Virus record (IMG/VR): IMGVR_UViG_3300025400_000069
Location: 1 to 26,789 of that record
Reading direction: 5' to 3' (one strand)
Length of the DNA: 26,789 nt
From: a virus
Part shown: positions 22,813-26,789 of the stretch, one piece after another
Layout: each line of letters starts with the position of its first letter
How positions within the stretch are numbered: position 1 is the first letter of the stretch
The notes under the pieces: generated by a model
What the model was told of the DNA's origin: nothing
Database searches by the model: none
The model's input: the letters and a program-made list of their open reading frames with translations, nothing else
Position numbers and translations under genes: made by a program

Positions 22813-23517
22813 ATGAAATACAAGGTAATACTCAAAACTAGTAATAAACATTCTGATAGAGTGTCCAACTGTGTTAACACATGGTTGGGCTCTCTTGATT
22901 ATGTTTGTCTTACAGACAAGTTAACAGGAAACTATCCTGAATTCTCTGGATCATTAGATGATGGTTATGAGAGCAATGAGGAGAAGACAGTTAACTTCAT
23001 CAATGTAGTGAGATCTACAAGTCAGTTTGATGAATATGATTGGTTAGTGTTTATAGATGATGATGCTATTCTAAATGTTTCTATGTTTGAATCGATCATA
23101 GAAACATTAGATAAGTCTAAAGTTTATGGCCATAATATGATAGGTTGTTATTCTGGCGATAGAACATTAGCCTATCCCTCTGGAGGATGTGGATATTTTA
23201 TATCCCCTAGTGTTATCAAGGGAACTAGTTCTATGACTAATAAAGGATATGGGTATGAAGATGTTTGTATGGGAAAGTGGCTAGATGAGAATAACATTTC
23301 TATTGACAGCAGTCTTAAACTGAATGGCTGGTTTCCTTTCCAGTCACATTATACAAAACTATGGGAACAAGGCAGTAAATATGTCCCTACATTAATAGCA
23401 AGTCTATCTGATAAAGACAGAGACTTTCTAACCAACCATCTAACACATCATTATATAAGACATGTGGCCTTCATGGAGTATATAAATGATCTTATGAGAA
23501 ACAAAAAAGCCTCCTGA
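22813..23517 (+). CDS. Fringe-like glycosyltransferase
   Basis: This 234-residue glycosyltransferase has the GT31/Fringe pattern: the N-terminal KVILKTSNKHSDRVSNCVNTW segment, YDWLVFIDDDAIL (75-87) with the metal-binding DDD at 82-84, AYPSGGCGYFISPSVI (120-135) and GYGYEDVCMGKWL (145-157) with the base Glu-Asp pair. There is no signal peptide or membrane segment, so it acts in the host cytoplasm. Substrates may be phage DNA bases, host proteins or virion proteins; the sequence does not tell. Its TGA at 23515-23517 lies within the terminator hairpin. It is the last rightward gene. Confidence 0.75.
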   Translation: MKYKVILKTSNKHSDRVSNCVNTWLGSLDYVCLTDKLTGNYPEFSGSLDDGYESNEEKTVNFINVVRSTSQFDEYDWLVFIDDDAILNVSMFESIIETLDKSKVYGHNMIGCYSGDRTLAYPSGGCGYFISPSVIKGTSSMTNKGYGYEDVCMGKWLDENNISIDSSLKLNGWFPFQSHYTKLWEQGSKYVPTLIASLSDKDRDFLTNHLTHHYIRHVAFMEYINDLMRNKKAS

Positions 23518-23534
23518 TTAAAGGGGGCTTTTTT
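23503..23534. terminator. Bidirectional terminator at the convergence of the two operons
   Basis: AAAAAAGCCTCC at 23503-23514 pairs with GGGGGCTTTTTT at 23523-23534 (one G-T), with an 8-base loop. The rightward transcript ends in T6 and the leftward one likewise, since the left arm begins with A6. The hairpin contains the end of the glycosyltransferase frame and lies 3 bases from the stop of the micro-ORF on the other strand. Confidence 0.88.
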
Positions 23535-23536
23535 AA

Positions 23537-23608
23537 TTATATATTGCTCTGTTCTAAGCATTTAGGGCAATCACCCTCGTAATAGATATCATGTACTGTA
23601 CAAATCAT
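23537..23608 (-). CDS. Micro-ORF, 23 residues with CPKC
   Basis: The ATG at 23608 overlaps the stop of the upstream gene (ATGA at 23605-23608). The frame runs to TAA at 23537-23539 and encodes a 23-residue peptide that starts MICTVHDIYYEGDCPKC. It contains a C-x2-C motif (Cys14, Cys17) and a further Cys3. The coupling overlap is the only evidence for translation; a chance frame of this length is quite possible. Ribosome profiling or conservation in a related phage would settle it. Confidence 0.35.
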   Translation of the reverse strand: MICTVHDIYYEGDCPKCLEQSNI

Positions 23609-23745
23609 TTTGATAATCTTTTTTGTTTCATTGGCCACATAGGACTTTTAAGTCTCTCTTTTGTATCAGCTTCCTTCATAAAGTTGGGAGCTTTCCTACT
23701 AGGAGGTTTTACCTTTGGTGCCTTTCTTGGTTTACCTGCTTTCAT
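23605..23745 (-). CDS. Small very basic protein
   Basis: This 46-residue protein begins MKAGKPRKAPKVKPPSRKAP and continues NFMKEADTKERLKSPMWPMKQ. It is dense in Lys, Arg and Pro, in keeping with the other basic proteins of this leftward block, and probably binds nucleic acid or another acidic partner. The start is one base after the stop of the upstream gene and it overlaps a micro-ORF downstream. Too short for a reliable family call. Confidence 0.55.
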   Translation of the reverse strand: MKAGKPRKAPKVKPPSRKAPNFMKEADTKERLKSPMWPMKQKRLSK

Positions 23746-23746
23746 A

Positions 23747-23935
23747 TTATATTGATTTTACTTCTTCTTCAACCTTAGTTACATCTTCTTTAACAGTTGT
23801 TTCTACATCATTAACTACAGTGTCAATTTTCTTAACATCTGAATCAATGAGATCTTCTTCCTTAATAAAGAAAAATGCACCAACAGTAAATCCAATAAGA
23901 CCTCCAACAATCAAAGGGAAAATAAAGTTTAACAT
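23747..23935 (-). CDS. Small single-pass membrane protein with coiled-coil tail
   Basis: This 62-residue protein opens with a hydrophobic, glycine-containing segment (MLNFIFPLIVGGLIGFTVGA) long enough to cross the membrane, followed by an acidic amphipathic helix of valine and lysine heptads (KKIDTVVNDVETTVKED). Such a layout is common among phage membrane proteins of unknown role, including candidate holin-like or spanin-like partners, but nothing here identifies a lysis function. It is one base upstream of the next basic gene and separated by 17 bases from the Cys-rich gene. Confidence 0.6.
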   Translation of the reverse strand: MLNFIFPLIVGGLIGFTVGAFFFIKEEDLIDSDVKKIDTVVNDVETTVKEDVTKVEEEVKSI

Positions 23936-23952
23936 AGTTTAAGTTTTTAAGA

Positions 23953-24195
23953 TTATTTTAAATCCTTCCATTGAGATTTTGGAAGAGCTTTCCACCAAAC
24001 ACAAACATAATCTTCAGGATCAACAGGAATCTTTCCAGATCCACCATTCCATTTGATGTAGGACTTACCTTCACAAAGTTGTGTTTCCTTGTTCCATTTG
24101 GCACAATTAGCACACATAGCTCCTCCTTCAGGAACTACCTTTGCAGCTTTAAATCCTTCATCAAATTGAAGAGATATTTTCTTTTCTTCAGCCAT
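23953..24195 (-). CDS. Four-cysteine protein, HiPIP-like pattern
   Basis: This 80-residue protein begins MAEEKKISLQFDEGF. Its start at 24195 overlaps the upstream stop (TAATG); a longer frame would extend into the upstream gene. Four cysteines lie at 28, 31, 41 and 65: GAMCANCAKWN, LCEGKSYIKWNG and EDYVCVWWKAL. A CANC start, G-K strand and final C-x-x-W recall high-potential iron-sulfur proteins, but the spacings (9 and 23) differ from known ones (about 14-16 and 13). A metal- or Fe-S-binding protein is a fair guess, with zinc the alternative. Similar four-Cys proteins occur in phages, where their job is unknown. Confidence 0.5.
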   Translation of the reverse strand: MAEEKKISLQFDEGFKAAKVVPEGGAMCANCAKWNKETQLCEGKSYIKWNGGSGKIPVDPEDYVCVWWKALPKSQWKDLK

Positions 24196-24761
24196 TAGTA
24201 GCAACCATTTTTGCATTTAGCCACCTTAGCTCCACCACCTTTACCAGAATAGTTTTTGCCAATTTGTTTACCATAGCTACCAAGTTGCATAGAAACTGTA
24301 CCACCTGATTTGTACTTCTTAACAGCACCACCAGTTTTAAGTTTACCAGTTTTCATTAACTTAGCAACACCTTTAGCATCTTGTTTCTTATCTATAGCAG
24401 ATTTTTCAAACTTCTTTTCAGCTGCAGCTTTAGTCATCTTGATTTTACCACCCATTTTGTATTCTGTGTAGCTATCAGATTTGCTTGCTTTACCAGCATA
24501 ATCTGTAACACTATCAGGTTTTCCAGATGTTTTAGCATAGTCAGTATAACTATCCACCTTGCCACCCATTTTATATTTCTTTGTAGCAGATTTTTTAATC
24601 TTACCACCTTTCTTCATCATAGGAGCAGGACCACCAGGACCTTGTGGAGCACCACCACCACCCATAGGAGGAGCCATCATTGGACCAGGAGCAGCTTTTC
24701 TTGCAGGAGCTACTGGTTTAGCCATCATTGCAGGCTTACGAACAGTTTTTTTCATTGCCAT
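24195..24761 (-). CDS. Lysine/glycine-rich protein with K-x-G-G repeats
   Basis: This 188-residue, strongly basic, low-complexity protein begins MAMKKTVRKPAMMAKPVAP; a second Met at residue 3 (24755) could also serve as start. A Pro/Gly-rich stretch (28-48) precedes five K-x-G-G motifs: MKKGG (49-53), YKMGG (63-67), YKMGG (101-105), LKTGG (141-145) and YKSGG (150-154). Between 69 and 101 an imperfect repeat DSxTDY occurs three times. It ends in AKCKNGCY. It looks like a disordered nucleic-acid-binding or virion protein. No known family is recognised; the K-x-G-G motif is shared with neighbours. Confidence 0.6.
   Translation of the reverse strand: MAMKKTVRKPAMMAKPVAPARKAAPGPMMAPPMGGGGAPQGPGGPAPMMKKGGKIKKSATKKYKMGGKVDSYTDYAKTSGKPDSVTDYAGKASKSDSYTEYKMGGKIKMTKAAAEKKFEKSAIDKKQDAKGVAKLMKTGKLKTGGAVKKYKSGGTVSMQLGSYGKQIGKNYSGKGGGAKVAKCKNGCY
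24447..24575 (-). repeat. Imperfect internal repeats in the K-x-G-G protein
   Basis: Residues 63-105 of the encoded protein contain YKMGGK at both ends and three copies of a DS-[YV]-T-[DE]-Y unit spaced by 13-16 residues. At DNA level the copies have diverged, so this is an ancient or selected protein repeat rather than a fresh tandem duplication. Confidence 0.6.
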
Positions 24762-24783
24762 TTCAGTATAGTTTTTTAATTGT

Positions 24784-25233
24784 TTATTTAGCTTTACGAG
24801 CTCTGCCCATAGCTTTAAATGTCATTGCTAATGCTTTTCTCTTAGGAGTACATGTAGCTTTAGTCATTGGAGTGCAATATCCTTTATGTTTAGGATTTAC
24901 TGCTTCTTGTATCCAATTTTTTTTTTTAGCTTTACCACCATTCTTCATGGTTTGGCTTTTATCCATCATAATTTCATTCTTCTTCTTAGCCATCTTAACA
25001 CTTGTTTTGGCCATCTTTTTACCAGAAGCAATCTTTTTGATAGAACCACCCATTTTCATTTGAGTAGCACCTTGTTCTTTATCTTTTGTTAAAGAAACAG
25101 GAGTCTTTTTATTTTTGGGAGGTAAGTTGTCTTCTTGAACTTTAGTCCAAGCACCGTTAGGATCAACTGGTCCTACACGTTTATTAGCAACCGAAAGGCC
25201 AGCTTGAGCCTTTTTCATCTTACTTACTTTCAT
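24784..25233 (-). CDS. Basic protein with conserved GYCTPMTK C-terminal domain
   Basis: This 149-residue protein has a disordered, basic first half with two K-x-G-G motifs, MKMGGS (59-64) and MKNGGK (96-101). The C-terminal domain WIQEAVNPKHKGYCTP (107-122) followed by MTKATCTPKRKALAMTFKAM (123-142) is a compact unit seen in proteins of tailed phages and giant viruses with no assigned function. Cys120 and Cys128 may bridge or bind metal. Strong positive charge suggests DNA or RNA contact. A run of eleven A (mRNA sense, 24917-24927) lies just before the domain. Its ATG overlaps the upstream TAA. Confidence 0.65.
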   Translation of the reverse strand: MKVSKMKKAQAGLSVANKRVGPVDPNGAWTKVQEDNLPPKNKKTPVSLTKDKEQGATQMKMGGSIKKIASGKKMAKTSVKMAKKKNEIMMDKSQTMKNGGKAKKKNWIQEAVNPKHKGYCTPMTKATCTPKRKALAMTFKAMGRARKAK

Positions 25234-25382
25234 TATTTTTTCTTTTTAGATTGTAATCTAATCTTTTTTTCTTGCTTAAGCATTTGAGCTGTAGGTTTCT
25301 TTCCAGATCCTTTAGCAGCTCTGATATTGTCCCATAAACCACGTGGTGATTTAGAACCATCTTTGCGTTTTAACATTTCCAT
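25233..25382 (-). CDS. Small basic protein with SPRGLWDNIRAAKGSGKKP motif
   Basis: This 49-residue frame starts at 25382 (MEMLKRKDG) or at the second Met, 25376, both overlapping the upstream gene's 3' end by 7-13 bases. The stop overlaps the next ATG (TAATG at 25233). The core SPRGLWDNIRAAKGSGKKP is a recognisable motif of short basic phage proteins in environmental genomes, ending MLKQEKKI and a lysine tail. A nucleic-acid-binding, virion-associated role is likely from charge and context, without further evidence. Confidence 0.65.
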   Translation of the reverse strand: MEMLKRKDGSKSPRGLWDNIRAAKGSGKKPTAQMLKQEKKIRLQSKKKK

Positions 25383-25795
25383 TTCCTAAGAGATTTATTA
25401 ATACGTGAATTAGGATCATTTGCTGTTTTAGAGCTTGTGAGTTTCTTTTTCATACCACTCATTCTAGCACAGAATGATTTCTTTCTAGAACCACCTTCTG
25501 GTTGTGGAGGTTTTATATTATGACCTGCAGCTTTTAATGAAGCTCTACCTTTGGCATTTAATCCACCAGAAGGACTTTTACCTTCTTTTCTTTGCCAAGC
25601 TGGTGTTTTACCACCATTCTTAAGTGTACTTCCTTTAAATGCTCCTTTGGTCTTTAATAAATGACCATTAGGAACAGGAGTGGAAGCAGGACCTTTAATA
25701 GCAGGAATAGTGTCTCCATTTTTGAGAACACCTTTCCCTACATAAGCTGTAGCTTTTTGAGGATTCCAAGGACCTGCTTTTTTAATGCTAGCCAT
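25370..25795 (-). CDS. Basic protein with GGLNAKGR/KSFCARMSGM domain (DUF6321-like)
   Basis: This 141-residue protein has a basic linker with one K-x-G-G motif LKNGGK (58-63) and then the domain TPAWQRKEGKSPSGG (64-78), LNAKGRASLKAAG (79-91) and RKKSFCARMSGMKKKL (104-119), ending LRKWKC. This SGGLNAKGR...KSFCARM...RKWxC pattern is a familiar DUF of small phage and viral proteins, probably DUF6321. Cys109 and the final Cys141 may form a pair. Start at 25795 overlaps the previous TAA. Function unknown; positive charge suggests a role in DNA condensation or virion core. Confidence 0.65.
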   Translation of the reverse strand: MASIKKAGPWNPQKATAYVGKGVLKNGDTIPAIKGPASTPVPNGHLLKTKGAFKGSTLKNGGKTPAWQRKEGKSPSGGLNAKGRASLKAAGHNIKPPQPEGGSRKKSFCARMSGMKKKLTSSKTANDPNSRINKSLRKWKC

Positions 25796-26127
25796 TATTT
25801 ACGTTTTTTAGCACCTACTATTTTATCAGCAAATGTAATTTTATTCTTAGGAGGAGCTAATGCTGCAAACTTCTTTGCTTTACCAACTAATTTACCACCA
25901 GTTTTCATGGTAGGTTTCTTAGCAGTGTCTGATAAAGGTTTGTTAGCAATAGCAGGGTTTTGCTTAGGAGCATATTTACCCCTACCTGATTGTCTATCCA
26001 TAGCATCTGCCATAGCTGCATCATGTTTAGCCATAGCTTCTTTATCATAGAATCTACCAGTCATTTCACCTTTAACCATTCCTTTAGGTACATCACCACC
26101 AGTTTGATATTTCTTTACTTTTGCCAT
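25795..26127 (-). CDS. Basic K-x-G-G protein
   Basis: This 110-residue basic protein begins MAKVKKYQTGGDVPKG; the start at 26127 is preferred to an upstream in-frame ATG that would extend it 26 residues into the previous gene. KYQTGG (6-11) near the N-terminus and MKTGGK (74-79) are K-x-G-G-like motifs shared with the three proteins encoded downstream. The centre is helical and rich in Ala and Met (KEAMAKHDAAMADAMDRQ). It ends GAKKRK. A disordered, nucleic-acid-binding virion protein is the natural guess, but nothing proves it. Stop overlaps the next ATG. Confidence 0.6.
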   Translation of the reverse strand: MAKVKKYQTGGDVPKGMVKGEMTGRFYDKEAMAKHDAAMADAMDRQSGRGKYAPKQNPAIANKPLSDTAKKPTMKTGGKLVGKAKKFAALAPPKNKITFADKIVGAKKRK

Positions 26128-26140
26128 TGTATTAATTGTT

Positions 26141-26380
26141 TTAATTTTGTTCTGGAGCTTCTTTAATAATACCTGCTTCAACATTTCTAACAAGAGCACC
26201 TTCAATAACTTGTGCAGCTGTTTGAGCTATTCCTGTTGCTTCTGCTATAGCACGTATTGCATTTAACATCACTCCGAATTCACCACCTGTAATAGTTAAT
26301 TCAACATCTTGTGGCCATGTATATCTCTTATTAGGATCAAAGGTTGCCACTTTAGTTGTTTCTACTGTCTCTTCTGACAT
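26141..26380 (-). CDS. Small acidic helical phage protein, first gene of the leftward operon
   Basis: This 79-residue acidic protein contains KRYTWPQDVELTITGGEFG followed by VMLNAIRAIAEATGIAQTA and a helix ending VEAGIIKE. Related short proteins with a YTWxxxxxxxxxGxEFGxxLNxxRA pattern are frequent in phages of Bacteroidota, near structural genes, and have no known function. It is first behind the leftward promoter, with a leader of about 18 bases. It differs sharply in charge from the basic proteins that follow, so the two kinds of product may interact. Confidence 0.68.
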   Translation of the reverse strand: MSEETVETTKVATFDPNKRYTWPQDVELTITGGEFGVMLNAIRAIAEATGIAQTAAQVIEGALVRNVEAGIIKEAPEQN

Positions 26381-26403
26381 ATATTTAATTTTTGGTTTAA
26401 TAA

Positions 26404-26436
26404 CAAAGATATGTATAATTCTATATACCTTCCAAA
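26404..26436 (-). promoter_or_regulatory. Bacteroidota-type promoter of the leftward operon
   Basis: On the minus strand TTTG (26436-26433), a 21-base spacer and TATCTTTG (26411-26404) match the TTTG-N19-21-TAnnTTTG consensus without mismatch. Transcription would start near 26398, about 18 bases before the ATG at 26380. The -33 box lies in the 3' end of the homing endonuclease gene. Confidence 0.8.
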
Positions 26437-26789
26437 TTTATTTCAAGTTTCAATTCTCTATTTCTTCTTTTTGCCTCTACTACCTTTCTAACATGTTCTG
26501 GGGACTTTTTTTTACCAATAGCTGAATTTCTCATTTTGAGCTTAGTTTCTTCAGATCTAACTTGTCCTCTTCTAGAATTTCCCATCTTTAGTTTAGTTTC
26601 TTCTGATTGAGATGAGCCTAATCTTAAAGTGTTACCTTTCATAATCTTACTTCTCCTTTTTTTAAATTCATCAGAGCATTTTCTTCCTAAATTTACTCTT
26701 TTTAATTTGTCAATACTTTCTAAAGAATGTTTTCCATGACTACCTGCTTCTCGAATATTCATCAAAGTTATATTACAGTTTCTATATTG
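26421..26789 (-). CDS. NUMOD3-containing homing endonuclease, C-terminal part (5' truncated by window edge)
   Basis: The reading frame stays open from the window edge (26789) to the stop at 26421, so its true start lies outside; the apparent start at 26765 is a TTG and not needed. The extra residues at the edge read QYRNCNITLMNIREAG, typical of the end of an HNH core (LENL..YxxNxxNI). The rest has repeated NUMOD3 motifs: SDEFKKRRSKIMKG, SEETKLKMGNSRRG, SEETKLKMRNSAIG and SPEHVRKVVEAK. These mirror the repeats of the GIY-YIG enzyme at 3777. An HNH nuclease domain is likely upstream, but a GIY-YIG domain is possible. It sits immediately before the leftward promoter. Confidence 0.8.
   Translation of the reverse strand, partial: QYRNCNITLMNIREAGSHGKHSLESIDKLKRVNLGRKCSDEFKKRRSKIMKGNTLRLGSSQSEETKLKMGNSRRGQVRSEETKLKMRNSAIGKKKSPEHVRKVVEAKRRNRELKLEINLEGI

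Noticed and set aside
23715-26050. Long rightward frames opposite the leftward proteins (for example 24559-24771, 24728-25063 and 25661-26050)
   Set aside because: They mirror Lys/Gly-rich genes on the other strand, giving Phe/Leu/Pro-rich translations without motifs or coupled starts; the minus-strand frames show TAATG coupling, a promoter and conserved domains.
1-26789. Stop-codon reassignment, as in some Bacteroidota-infecting phages
   Set aside because: TAA, TGA and TAG all end genes at sensible places with overlapping starts, and no gene is broken by an in-frame stop.
1-26789. CRISPR array, integrase/attachment site or toxin-antitoxin pair
   Set aside because: No regularly spaced repeats, no integrase motif and no convincing toxin-antitoxin gene pair were seen on either strand.

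Overview
This 26.8 kb window is part of a tailed double-stranded DNA phage genome (Caudoviricetes) whose host is most likely a member of the Bacteroidota. The phage assignment rests on a dense run of replication, recombination and nucleotide genes, T4 rIIA/rIIB-like genes and many homing-type endonucleases, packed with ATGA or TAATG overlaps. The Bacteroidota assignment rests on promoters with the TTTG-N19-21-TAnnTTTG architecture (positions 1787-1818 on + and 26404-26436 on -), a DUF5522-like protein known mainly from Bacteroidota, and the lack of clear purine-rich Shine-Dalgarno sites. The sequence is AT-rich and uses TAA, TGA and TAG as ordinary stops. No terminase, portal, major capsid, tail, lysis or integrase gene is visible, so the phage's morphology and lifestyle cannot be read from this window.

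Layout, rightward half (1-23534, + strand). Positions 1-7343 hold the replication block: a truncated AP2/HNH homing endonuclease, two tandem paralogous small proteins, a DnaB-like helicase, an HNH-like endonuclease with its own promoter, a SF2 helicase, a GIY-YIG/NUMOD3 endonuclease, a Sak4-like ATPase, a probable ssDNA-binding protein (ending at a terminator) and a TOPRIM primase. Positions 7333-13427 hold a DUF932-like protein, a uracil-DNA-glycosylase homologue that lacks the catalytic Asp, rIIA and an unusual zinc-finger-containing rIIB. A degenerate tRNA-like element lies at 13439-13510, immediately downstream of a promoter-like -7 box. Positions 13522-16881 hold an HNH nuclease, a PD-(D/E)XK exonuclease and several small unknown genes. 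Positions 16966-23517 hold a class II (B12-dependent) ribonucleotide reductase, a DUF5522-like protein, RecA, dUTPase, an HNH-like protein, PhoH, a membrane-anchored HExxH protein and a fringe-like glycosyltransferase.

Leftward block (23537-26789, - strand). This block meets the rightward block at a bidirectional terminator. A near-perfect Bacteroidota promoter drives a tight series of small proteins, most of them very basic. Four consecutive proteins share a K-x-G-G motif, and another carries four cysteines in a HiPIP-like arrangement. These resemble small, probably virion-associated, proteins of environmental phages, but their functions are not established. The right edge cuts into a NUMOD3-repeat homing endonuclease.

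How the genes fit together: DnaB-like helicase, primase, SSB, Sak4 and RecA, and the SF2 helicase and exonuclease would form a phage replication/recombination machinery. The B12-dependent reductase and dUTPase would feed it dNTPs, and the UDG-like protein may have been repurposed. The most unusual items are the UDG-like protein with an altered active site, the rIIB-DnaJ-zinc-finger chimera, the elbow-less tRNA-like element, dyad symmetries overlapping the -7 boxes of recA and the reductase gene, and the K-x-G-G protein operon.
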